From the NCBI GenBank assembly GCA_013398295.1, contig VZSF01002923.1, positions 32,977-96,976 on the forward strand: a stretch of DNA of 64,000 nt, written 5' to 3'. How positions within the stretch are numbered: the first letter of the stretch is position 1; each line of letters starts with the position of its first letter. This DNA comes from Chionis minor (taxonomy: Eukaryota > Chordata > Aves > Charadriiformes > Chionididae). Under the pieces are notes generated by a model. That model did not search any database, was not told the DNA's origin, and was given only the letters and a program-made list of their open reading frames with translations. Below, in pieces: positions 1 through 11,300 of this stretch. The position numbers were made by a program, and so were the translations under genes.

Positions 1-574
1 TGGCTACTGCCACCTGCTCCCTCTGGTCACCCTCTGCATGCATGCCGTGCTGCTGGGAGACAGAGGAGAAGGCTGCGGGTGACAGGGACAGCACCGCAAC
101 ACCGCGGTGATGCCGGGGCAGCGTACCACTGAGGTGCTGCAGCAGGGCTGGGCACAAGGGACGAGCAATGTGAGGGCTCCAGCGACACTTCTGCACACAC
201 CAGGCACCAAAGGCCACAGCGCGGATGCAGCTCATGCCCAGCACGGCTGGGGCCCCATAAGGGCACTGGCGCAGGGGGATGGAGCTTTGCAGCAGCAAAA
301 CCGGAGGCAGGATGGAGCCGTCTCAGAGCAGGGATGGTCGTCAGGAGGGGACTGTCCTATGCTGAGCCTGTGTTGGGATGTGGCTGCTCACACACAGAGC
401 CCAGCTCGGCTTGCCCAGACACCAGATCTGGAAAGTTGCAGGAAGCCTTGGAGAGCCAAGGGGGATGCATGGGGCGGTGGGGTTGTGCATGCCAGGTCTG
501 TGCAGGGACGTGCAGCACTGCCCTGCCCTCCCTGAGCATGCCCGTCCCCATCCGCCCCTTTCCCTCTGCGCCAG

Positions 575-3379
575 ATCATCGTCTTCGAGCAGGAGAACTT
601 CCAGGGCAGGCAGATGGAGTTCACCAGCGAGTGCCTGAACCTGGGGGACCGCGGCTTCGACCGGGTGCGCAGTGTCATCGTCACTTCTGGACCGTAAGTG
701 ACCCCGGCCACGGAGGGAAACATGTCCCTGAGGACACCCCAGGGAGGTGGGGATGCAGCCCTGGGGAGGAACCGTGGGCGCAGCGTGACTTGCAGGGGCA
801 TTTCCCTGCAGCCCTGGCAGAAAGCAGAGCTGGGCCAGCACAGGAGCAGAGCTGGGGACCCTGAGCCTCCTTCGAGGAGGGCAGGAGGGCCTGGGCAGGT
901 GGGAAGAATGCCAGGGCCACTTATAAAGCAAATGACACTAGAGGCAAAGTCGAAGGCTGAGGAAAGGTGTCCATCAGCTACCTAAAGCTGTCCATGAAAT
1001 GCAACAGACCTGTAAACTTTAGAAAAGCCAAGGTGAAACGAGGCAGGTGCCTTGGACCGGGCTGGTGGCCAGGGCCACCGCAGAGACAAGGCTGGAGGAG
1101 GCAGGGGAGGGCAAGCAGGCATTCCCACACGCCTGCCTGCACCCGGGCAGCGACAAAGGGGCTGGGAAGCTGGGAAGGTTGAAAGTCATGGGAACAGTCG
1201 ACAGAGGCAGGGCCAAAAACGATCGCCAGACTAGATGATGACTGCACAGACAGATGATCTTCGTGTTGAAAGAGCATCTCACTGCAGTCATGCCTGGCTG
1301 GAAACGCTGTGCCCAGAAGGGCAGCCTGGTGGCAGTGGGACAGCTCAGGGGGGCTGCTGGTGGCGCTGCGGGGAGGATGCACAGGACATGGCTTGACCTG
1401 ACTGCAGCTCTGAGGGATTGGGCAAGGTGACCTGTGACCACCTTGAATGACACCGTGTAGCACCGATGACAACTTTTTTATTAGGAACCCAGAATATTCA
1501 ACTCTTCTTGAAATGAAAGGGGGATGGGGCAGCCCCAAAGGAGCTCAGGTGTGACGCCTGGGAAGCCACACTAGATATAGAAAGGGTGAAACTTGGAGAA
1601 GAGAGTATTTAAGTGTCATTGGGGCCCTAAATCCTCAGCGTCTTCTTCAGAGTCACTGGTGAGAGTCTGTGCACAAAAATTTACTAGGGGAAAGACAAAA
1701 GCAAAATCAACCAAGCTGAGCCTTAAAAGTCAGTGTAAGGTCACACCACCTGTGGTATTCCAACACGTCTCCAGCCATTGTGAAAATACCTGTTGGCATC
1801 TGCAAAAATAGCCCCATTTTGCAGGGAAACTGGAACCAGCAAATGCAGAGCTGTCTTGGGTGTCGAGGGCTTTTGGAGTCCTGAGCCTGTGACATCCACA
1901 GCACAGCAGCACCTTGTGGCATTGCTAAAGAGGTGACATTGCAGCTGAGTGAGCCCCGAGCACCCGCACCCTGGCAATGGGACGAACGCCAGGGCTGGCT
2001 GGAGCTGGTGCAGTGAAGCATGCGAGCGTGCCGCGATCCGACAGCCTGGGCAGCCTTGGCCCGGGTGCGGTGGTGCAAGAGGGAAAATAGTCAAAGTCCT
2101 GAGATAACGCAAGGACGAGTCTCCGGTGTGTAGCGTGCAGGGCTCGCCAGCTGCCTCGGGGTCCTGCTGCTCCCCAGGCTCCGTAAGGGGAGCGCTGCGA
2201 GAGCCCTGGTGTCCGCTGCCAGCCTCGGACGCGTGCACCAGCGAGCACTCGGCCGAGGGGCTGTGGGCTCAGCGCTTCATGGCAGCTGCCACCTCTGTGC
2301 ATGCCATAGTGCCCGTGGTCTGAGAAAGGTGGGAGCGGGATGGTGGGGTCGGTCCTCACACCTGCAGGCTTTTTGGGTGCTGGAAGCCCGGCTCCGGTGC
2401 CCCACAGGCTGGTAGAGCAGGAGAGGAGCTGCTGGGTGGCATCTGACCCACTGTCTTCTACCCCTCTCCCCAGCTGGGTGGCTTACGAGCAGGCCAACAT
2501 GCGCGGGGAGATGTTCATCCTGGAGAAGGGTGAGTACCCTCGCTGGGACACCTGGTCTAGCAGCTACCGGAGCGACTGCTTCATGTCCATGCGTCCCATC
2601 AAAATGGTGAGTGGTCCGGGAGCAGAAGGCACCCAGCGTGGTCTGGATCCGCGGTCCCTGGCTGCAGGGCTGGATCCGTGCTGCTCGATGCCTCATCGTA
2701 GCGAGCTCTGGGGCTTTGGCCGCGCAACTCAGCACCTTCCCTCTGTCTTCTCCAGGAAGCTGAGGACCACAAAATCTCCCTGTACGAGTCTGCTGACTTC
2801 AAGGGCAACAAGATGGAAATCCAGGAGGATGACGTGCCCAGCCTCTGGGCTTACGGCTTCTGCGACCGTGTGGGCAGCGTGCAGGTGCCCAGTGGAACGT
2901 AAGCCGGGCTGTGGCGGGGGCTGCCTCCTGCCAGGCTCCCCATCCTCCCCCCTGCCCCAGTTCAGGGGCAGCTCGTGCCCCACTCCAGCTCGCTGCCCAC
3001 TGATCCCGAGCTCCCACACGGAGCTCTCGGGACACCAGAAAGCACCACGTGGCTGGTTTTGGTGGTGTAGCCCATCACCCAGGGGGTCGCACCCGGCGCA
3101 TGGGAGGCAGGGGGGCTCTGCCGGCTTCCCAAGAGCGTGCCGGCCACATCACCGCTGCACAACACCGCTCAGGTGCCTTCTGTTTGCTTTCCCCGCAGCT
3201 GGGTCGGGTACCAGTACCCTGGCTACAGAGGCTACCAGTACCTCTTTGAGACCGGAGACTTCCGACACTGGAACGAGTGGTCTGCCTTCCAGCCCCAGAT
3301 CCAGTCCATCCGCCGCATCCGGGACATGCAGTGGGACCAGAAGGGCACCTTCGTCACCCCCGATGTGCCCTCCGACTGA
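575..3379 (+). CDS. CRYBB1: beta-crystallin B1, partial (last four coding exons)
   Basis: Structural lens protein; beta-crystallins oligomerise in fibre-cell cytoplasm to give refractive index. Coding exons are 575-693, 2474-2606, 2756-2898 and 3199-3379, all GT-AG with consistent phase. Their lengths of 119, 133, 143 and 181 nt follow the one-exon-per-Greek-key-motif plan of the family. Each motif shows the aromatic/acidic signature: [17 protein letters not shown] with [21 protein letters not shown], and [11 protein letters not shown] with FRHWNEW. The visible 191 residues end in a short tail (...TPDVPSD) before TGA. The exon for the N-terminal extension is absent; the window opens inside the intron before the first motif. 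Identity rests on close agreement with remembered human CRYBB1, especially the fourth motif. In human the neighbour beyond the 5' end is CRYBA4, which would lie left of this window. Confidence 0.96.
694..2473 (+). other. CRYBB1 intron between Greek-key motifs 1 and 2
   Basis: A 1.8 kb intron with a GTAAGTG donor and a pyrimidine-rich CTCCCCAG acceptor. I see no coding signal or recognisable repeat inside it; the small open frames here have no protein-like composition. Confidence 0.8.
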
Positions 3380-3505
3380 GCGTGCCGCCTGCTAGCTACG
3401 AGTCCCGGGCCCCGTGGGGCACCCCCGCCTCCCCTCGCGCTCGCCTGCTCAGCACTTTCCTTGTACATTGCACATTCCCTGGATGTACTCTACCTTGTGA
3501 GGCAA

Positions 3506-3511
3506 ATTAAA
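3506..3511 (+). terminator. CRYBB1 polyadenylation signal (ATTAAA)
   Basis: An ATTAAA hexamer followed at once by an A-rich stretch, 127 bases after the CRYBB1 stop. It implies a very short 3' UTR, as is usual for crystallin genes. No AATAAA is nearer. Confidence 0.7.
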
Positions 3512-3825
3512 AAAAAAAACAACAGAAGACTGGAGCCGCTCGGGAGTCGGTGGTGCGCGAACATGGCCGCAGGATGCTCTGCGCCGGCTCTGCTTTTCCA
3601 ACCCGCGCAAGCCTCTTGCTGGAAGCCGGGTGGGGACGTGGTGGAGGGTGATTTTCCCAGGGGAATCGCTCTCAGGCAGGACGGCGGGGACTAGGGAGAC
3701 CCTGGTGAAGGCAGGAGCAGGCAGGGGGAAGGAGGCTCCTCCAGCCTGGCGTCACCAGCCCCCGCGGGGCCTCTGGCGGCTGGGGGGGCTCGGGGCACCC
3801 CGGGAGCGGTGTCACCATGGCCAAG
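3512..3825 (+). other. intergenic GC-rich flank between CRYBB1 and gap 1
   Basis: GC content rises towards the gap. No exon is recognisable. It may be the left edge of the CpG-rich promoter of the next gene, TPST2, but no transcription start can be assigned. Confidence 0.4.
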
Positions 3826-4319
3826 NNNNNNNNNNNNNNNNNNNNNNNNNNNNNNNNNNNNNNNNNNNNNNNNNNNNNNNNNNNNNNNNNNNNNNNNNNN
3901 NNNNNNNNNNNNNNNNNNNNNNNNNNNNNNNNNNNNNNNNNNNNNNNNNNNNNNNNNNNNNNNNNNNNNNNNNNNNNNNNNNNNNNNNNNNNNNNNNNNN
4001 NNNNNNNNNNNNNNNNNNNNNNNNNNNNNNNNNNNNNNNNNNNNNNNNNNNNNNNNNNNNNNNNNNNNNNNNNNNNNNNNNNNNNNNNNNNNNNNNNNNN
4101 NNNNNNNNNNNNNNNNNNNNNNNNNNNNNNNNNNNNNNNNNNNNNNNNNNNNNNNNNNNNNNNNNNNNNNNNNNNNNNNNNNNNNNNNNNNNNNNNNNNN
4201 NNNNNNNNNNNNNNNNNNNNNNNNNNNNNNNNNNNNNNNNNNNNNNNNNNNNNNNNNNNNNNNNNNNNNNNNNNNNNNNNNNNNNNNNNNNNNNNNNNNN
4301 NNNNNNNNNNNNNNNNNNN
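3826..4319. other. assembly gap (494 N)
   Basis: A run of N flanked by very GC-rich sequence, with a minisatellite on the right side. It may hide the first exon or promoter of TPST2, which has no obvious 5' non-coding exon elsewhere. Confidence 0.99.
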
Positions 4320-5305
4320 GGCGGGCAGCGCTCGGTGGGCGCCGTGCAGGGCGGTGGGTGCACGGGGCGCGGCGGAGCGGCGTGGGATGCGGGGTGCTCC
4401 GTGCGGAGGGGAGGAGAGGGGGGTGCTCGGTGCACCGGGCGAGGCGGGGTGCCAGGTGCTCGGGGCACGGAGCCGTGCTGGGTAGGCGGAGCAGTGCGGG
4501 ATGCTCGGAGCACCGGGTGATGTGGGGTGCGTGGAGCGGTGCGGGATGCTCGGTGCGCTGAGTGAGGCAGGGTGCGGGGTGCTCAGTGCACGGAGCGGTG
4601 CTGGGTGCATGGAGCGGAGTGGGATGCTCCGTGCGCCGAGTGACTCAGGGTGCATGGAGCAGTGCGGGATGCTCAGTGCATGGAGTGATGCAGGGTGCCA
4701 GGTGCTGGGTGCATGGAGCGGTGCTGGGTGCATGGAGCGGAGTGGGATGCTCAGTACACTGAGCAANTCCCAGGGCGCTGCCGGTGGGCGCACGCCAGGA
4801 GACAGGTCTGGGAGCAGCGGGATTCACCCGAGCGGTAAATAATTAATAGCAGTAATTGCAGTCAGTCAAGGACTAATTCACTTCNGCTCAGTGCATGGAG
4901 TGATGCAGGGTGCCAGGTGCTGGGTGCATGGAGCGGTGCTGGGTGCATGGAGCGGAGTGGGATGCTCAGTACACTGAGCAACACAGGGTGCATGGAGCAG
5001 TGCAGGATTCTCAGTGCATGGAGCGACACAGGGTGCAGGGTGCTCAGTGCACAGAGCGGTGCTGGGTGCATGGAGCAGAGTGGGATGCTCGGTGCACGGA
5101 GCGGTGCTGGGTGCATGGAGCAGTGCAGGATGCTCAGCGCACCGAGCGACACAGGGTACAGGGTGCTCAGTGCATGGAGCGGTGCGGGATGCTCGGTGCA
5201 CGGAGTGACGCAGGGCGCACACTTGTGCGGTGTGCGGAGGGTGGTGCTTGGTGCGCAGCGCAGGGTGCCCGGTGTGTGGTGCTCGGTGCAGGGTGCTCCA
5301 CGTAC
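4320..5305. repeat. GC-rich minisatellite (27/18/33-bp modules)
   Basis: About 1 kb of degenerate tandem repeats. Each module begins GGG(A/T)GC and contains the phrase TGCATGGAGCG or CTCAGTGCATGGAG. Modules of 27, 18 and 33 bp alternate, giving 45-bp and 78-bp higher-order units. All three lengths are multiples of three, so artificial long reading frames appear on both strands. Single N characters at 4767 and 4885 interrupt the array. Confidence 0.9.
4671..4981. other. unmerged contig overlap inside the minisatellite
   Basis: The 96 bases at 4671-4766 are repeated exactly at 4886-4981. Between them lies 4768-4884, a unique AT-containing 117-base piece unlike the array, bounded by one N on each side. 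This looks like a small contig placed between two contig ends that should have overlapped. The array being repetitive, a true duplication cannot be fully excluded. Confidence 0.75.
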
Positions 5306-8300
5306 CTTTTTTTTCCCCACTCTTTCCTGCCTTCCAGCATGCTCCCCTCATCCCCGGCCTCCCTGGCACCCCTATGGGAGCCCAGCCCCAGGCCGTGCCC
5401 TCCATCACCCCTGCATCGCCATGCAGGACAGTAGTGTGGAGAGCAGGCTCCGGCACGCCGCCCGGAGGTATGGCTGTCTGTCCATCCAGGCACCCAGGGC
5501 TGAACCCGGGGGTCGGGGCTGCCCCCCTCCGCTGGGGCGAGCGTGGCTGCCTGTGCCGCGGTGGCCTGGGCGAGTGAGCACTTGGTGAGAGGCCGCACCC
5601 GTGGGTCTCGCTCAGCATTAACCTCAACTTTTGGGATGAAAGGTTTTGGCAGCAGCTGAGGTCTGGGTGGGGTGCGAGTCCCTGGGCTGGGGGGTTGCAG
5701 ACAGGCTCCCGAGTGGCTGCCATGGTGCCTCGCAGCCCACCCAAAACATCCACGCTCTCCCTGCTCTGCCCATCTGTCACCAAGCTGCTGCCCTGCAGTG
5801 CTGCATGGCAGGGGTGTGAGATCCAGGCTATTTCCGTAGCGAGCTCAAGTTCCTTGGGACTCGTGGCCAGAATCACAGTCCTTGGCGCTGCTGGCAGTGC
5901 GTTCCCGCTGCCGGCAGCGTGAGCTGGGCCGCGGTCTTCCATGGGAAGGGTATGGTTTGCATTGCGCGGGCCTTTGTTCTTTCCCTCGCTGTGTTTGTTT
6001 GCATGCTCGGTCTCTGTCCAAAAAACATCTCGCAGCTTGAAACCCCTTCACACGTCTTCATCTTGCGCGTCGGAGCCCGGCCCCGCCAGCTGCTTGTACT
6101 TAATCTACGGGCGGCGAGTCCTCCCTTTGCACAGCTGTGCTGCTCTCTCATGCTTGGGGACTCAGCGAGGGTGAGTGGAGAGATTAAAATGATTTGTGCT
6201 AACAGGTTTCCAAATTTGACGTTGCTTTTCTGGGAATACTGCAGCATGCTCATTGGGGAGCTTGTCAAGTGCCAACGCAGGTTCAAATGTTTCCTCCAAG
6301 CGGGGGTTTTGTAATAGCGTGCCCGACTGCCGCTTGTGGCTCGCTGGCTGCCGGCGCGTGGCACCCGGCAGGAACAGAGGCGCCTTGCTGCCCGCGGGGA
6401 GAGCCCAGGGTGCTCCCACAGGGGAGGCAGCCCCTGAAACTGGGGGTGATTTCCAGCGCCGACCTTCGTAGCCACCCCACGGTCTGCGCGTGAACCTGGG
6501 GGGGTGGGAGTTTGAGGAAGGGGCTGGTGGATCTCGCTCGTAAACACCCTCCCAGCATCCTGGTGTTTCGGTCCAGAGTGCTGAGCTTTCTCCGTCCCTG
6601 CGAGTTCCTTCTATGCCTGTGTGCGTGCCCGGGGAGGGCAGCGCTGCTCTCTGGGGGAGCAGTGGCTGGCTGCTGCCTGCAGCTCCATGTTGCCTGGAAG
6701 ATTGGAGCATCGCTGCTAGGACCTGGCCGCGAGAGCCGGTTTCCGTGCCTCAGTGTTTGGTGGCACGTCAGCTGAGATGAGGCAGCCACCGCCACGCTCT
6801 GGGCCCCCGCTGCGGAGCTGAAAGCCTCTCGCCTGGGGCGAGCAGCACCGCATCCTGTGGCAGCAGCTGAGCCAGGCGTGGTGTTGCGTGGGTCCTTCCC
6901 GGCATCACCCCGAGCAGGGGGATATGGGCAGAATTATGCCCTCCACGCTGGCACCGGTGAGATCCCGGGCTGGGGGTGAAGAGGCAGGAGCTGCCGTGGG
7001 TCTCTCCAGGACGCAGTTCGCTGGTGGGCTCGCCAGAAGGACAGGTAGGCTCATGCTGCTGCCATTCTCTGCCTGTAGGTTTTAAAAACTGTATTAGTAA
7101 TTTCTGGCGCTATTTTAGGAAGATACTTCCAACGGCAGTTTGCATTACAGATATGCTGAGCCTTCAGGGGATGTGCGGGATGGCAGGAGCGCTATAAAAT
7201 GCAGTGACTGTCAAGAACGTTTTTGGAGAGAGAAAACAAACACCCAGCAGGTGGTTTTATTTGGCACTGTACAGATGCGTCTTCTGACGAATTTGTGATG
7301 CATTTAGGAAGCCTCAGCAGAGCGTGTTTCACTTCGGATTTTGCAGCCCTGCGAGCACAAGCAGCGAGCATGCGGGCCGTCAGGAGAAGCTTGCCGAGGT
7401 GTTGTCTGCCTGCTTTGTTTTATACCAGCTTGCAAGCCTTTAGTCTGCGCAGTTCTCCTAAATCTCTGTCTGTCTGTCTCCGGTATCGCAGGGATTCTCC
7501 TCAAAGAAATCCTGTCTAATGGTGAACTATGCTTTTTCCCCCCCTCCCTTTTCAGCCCGAGTCCATCCTTTTGTGCTGGTGCAGGCAGGAGCATGGGCTG
7601 GCTCGCCAAGGAGCCGCCTCTCGTCCCCTCGCCCTGTTGCAGGGTCTGCAAACAAGAATGACCCGTAACAGCGGAGGGTTGCTCAATCCTCAGCGCTCAG
7701 AAGTTAAGCAAGCGGCTGGTTCCCAGCGTGCGTTCCCAGGCGAGTGAGCCCAAAGCAAGACCCAGGGGATCTGCAAGTGGCTGCAGCATTGAGGTGCTTC
7801 TCCATGGAGAAATGACCGCCGTCTCGTCGGCTCCGGAGCTGCTGCAATCCGTAGACTGCTGTAGCGGGGCAGGGAGAAGCAGCTGGGGTTTTTCTAGTGC
7901 TCCTGTTCCTGCTTGGTGCTGGGGGTGGATCCTGTGGTGTGAGCGACTGTTTCTGGCAGCCTGGGCATGCTGCAAGAGGGGTGGGAGAGCACCCGCCCTT
8001 CCCCACTCCCCTGGCCAGCTGTGCTCACAGCTGGCTGTGGGCCAGCGTGGCCAGTTCCGGGAGGCATGCAGAGGAAGGGTGGCATGCAGAGACAGCCCTC
8101 AGTGGCCCAGCATTTGCAGATGTAAATGGCCACAGGGGACGCAGGGCTCACAGCTGGGCTCCTGAAGACAGGAACCGAGCCGTGAAGCACTCGGATGGGC
8201 TGTTTTGGGGTAATTTTGTCCTATGGGTCAGCCACACCACCCATGGAGCAGCACATCTTGGAAGGACCCGATTCCTTTTCTTCCATCCACGGTTTCACGT

Positions 8301-11300
8301 TCACGGGAAGAGCATCTCCCCCAGCGGGGCTTGGTGGGAGGTTGTTGCATGTCCTCGCTGGGAGCTGTGCGGGCGGACAGGCTTTGTGCCATACTGGGTG
8401 TGAGGTCACGTATTCACACATTGCTGGGCAGCACTCTGTGCCCTTCCCAAAATTACTGGCTCTGTGGAAAAGCCGAACAGTTGCTCTCGTGGCAGCCAGC
8501 ATGCTGAGCCGGGCTGGGCCACGGCCCCAGGGCCGGGCTGTGCAGGGACATGGGGCACCGATGCCGAAGCGTGGCTGACCGTGGCATTTCTTCCTGGCCT
8601 GGCTACCCGAGGGGTGTGCGGCGTGCCCCTCTGTCCATCTTACCCTCTCCTCAGCCGGTGCCTTCAGCTCTGGGGACGCCTGGTGTTGCTGCATGGGGAA
8701 ATAAAATATTTTGATTTTGTTTCTTAAGCAAATTTGAGGTTTTGGGGTTTCTCTTGCAGAAACAACCTTTTATTTGCAAATCCTGATCTTTGCGCGTGCA
8801 AGAATGGAGCTTGTTGAGACTTACAGTTTGGCATGTGGATTTGGAAAATATTTTTTTTGAAGACACTTAGTATTTTTTCTAACAGTTCCTCTGACTTCTG
8901 TCTGTCCCTGTTGTACGGCAGGCTCTGACCACCCACGTTCACGTGGGGAATCTTTGTTCAGTTTTGGGAGGGAAGCGTCATGTTTGCTCCGAGCATGGTG
9001 AGTTAACACGGAGCTGCAAACTCTGGCTCCCCTTGTCCTGCTGCGCTCCCTGTACCCCCTGTCCAGCAGGATTCCCCTGGACCTACCCTGTGCCAGGGGT
9101 GGGAGTTGGAAGGACCTTGGTCAGAAGAGCAGGAAAACAGCTCCATGCTTCCCAAGACCCTCCTCATCCAGCTGTGGGGGGAGCGGGATGACAGGGCCAC
9201 TGGTCAGGGCGCAAGGGGAGCGAGCGTGGAAGTGTCACCGTTGGCGCAGTGGCACCCGCACTGGTTTTGCCTTTGCCCCCCTGAGGCAGTGATTACAGAG
9301 TAATTAAAAAAAAAAAAAAAGGGAAAGCTCTGTAAATTGGAGCTGCGGGCTGATTAAAAGTCAGGAGCGTCCCTCCAAAGCACAGAGCTCCTGTCCCATT
9401 TCAGCACAAGCGCTTCCAAAGTGGAGACCAAGCCGGTCTGCGAGGTGGCTCCATCCATCGCCGAGGGGGTCACAGACACCCCTCCTGCTCCGACACCCAT
9501 CCCTTGCAGCCCACGGCACGGGGTGGCTCTCCCTTCCCCACCTGTATCCCCTCACTCAGCTCGGTCCTTCCAGCAGCAGCTGTACCTCCTGGCCCTGCTC
9601 CTTCAGCCAGGAGGGGGACGTGGCGAGCCCCTTCCCTCCTGGCTTTGCCGGAGCTTTGCTGGGGTGTGGTGGATGTGGTGGCTTGTGCCAGGTTGCTGGG
9701 GTGGGTTCCTCCATCACCGCCTTCTGGCAGCAGCTTTCACTTCGGGCGTTTCATAATTAATAAGCCAGTTTGAGACAAAGGCTGTTGCCTTACGGAGAGG
9801 TTGGCAGAAGTGGATACTGTGGTTTCCATCGCCGGACGATAAAATGCCATTGCTGTGCTTGGAACGAGAGGCGGGTGGAGTGAAGATGCTGTAAATTGGT
9901 GGGATTTTTATTATTTCGGGAACATTGTAGCATTAGGCAGGATAATAGAATGTTTTTCTAATCATAACAGCCTCGAGGCAATAAACAAACAGTACATTTG
10001 TGCTGTGAAATGTCTGTCGATTCTTTGTTGATGTGATTTAGAGCCTGTTAAAGCAGGCTGGCGCGCTGTGCGTGCATCCCTGGCCAGGCTCTCCAGGGAT
10101 GGCGTGCCGGGGTGCTTGGCTGGGAAGGTGCTGCGTGGCTCAGGGCTTCCACCTCGCAGGCTTTTCTGAGGGAGAAAGCTGGTATTTGAAGCCGGCGTGT
10201 GCTGCCTTAATCCTTAGGGCATCAGATTCTGTTAGTTTATTTTTCTAGGTACTCAGCAGTGAGAATAAATCTTCCCGTGGAGGAGGGCTTTGGGAGATAA
10301 ATGGTCCTTTGTGAAACCCCCTTGGCCTGCTGCAGGTCAAAGCCAGCGACCTCCAGGCTGCAGGAATGTGGCAATTGTGGTGGTGGTGGGGAGCAGGAGC
10401 TGCGCCGGGATGGTGTGCCGTGCCGCCGGACCCTCCTGGCCAGCCGCTGGCGTGGCTTTGGCATCTGAGCAGAGTTGCCAGAGCCACGGCCGGCACCTTT
10501 TGGAGTGGAAGGCGAAGAAGGGGATGTTCAGGAGCCGGCATCCTTGCAGGGACTCTAGTTGGTGCATCGTGTTGAGTGTGCTCAACAGTAAGAAAACTGG
10601 GCAGGACCTACGGGTGCAGCGGTGTCAGCGCGCCCTGCAGCTGTTGTGGGGGTGAGCTGAGCCAGCTGGGCACTAAGATGCAAACTTAAACATCCTGCTT
10701 GTGGTTTGGGTACTAAGATGTGTGCTTCAACACTCGTTCCTGCACTCTTTCTACTGTTCCAGTTTTACTTGGGATGATGTCGGTGGTGCAAATGCAAGCC
10801 ACAGTGCTGTGTGTTCTATCTGGGGATTTTCAAAGGGACACATTACCCAAAAGCGCTTTAAAATCCATGTATTTTTGCTGGGATTGGCTTCTGATTCCAG
10901 GAGACAGGCCTGAGTTTGTGACCTGCAGTGCATCTTTTGCTTTAATAAGCAAAAACTGTTCTGCTGTTGATGTTGCTGTGCTCACCACTTGGTGGCCTGA
11001 AAACAACTTCTTTTTTTCTTTCTTTTTTTTTTTTTTNGTGGGTGCCGTTCAACAGCTGACTTTCCCAAGCATAAAAGCGGGCTCTTCTCTACACAGCCGG
11101 AGCCTCGGGCCGTTACTCACCTCCAGCAGAGGTTTGTACAAAGCTCCGGTTCTGCTGGGAGCAGCATCGATCGGGGTGGGCAGCAAACCACGGAGTAGGT
11201 TGGACCCTGCTCCCGCAGGCTGGCCGTCCCCACGGGGATCGATCCTCGCCGTGGCAGGGGAGGACGAGCACGAACCACGGGTTGTGCAACGGGGCTGACG

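Noticed and set aside
4320..5434. Long open frames rich in repeated GCMERSGML-type or APSIPLRSMHP-type phrases on both strands
   Set aside because: They follow from a tandem repeat whose periods are multiples of three; no splice sites, start context or protein family support them.
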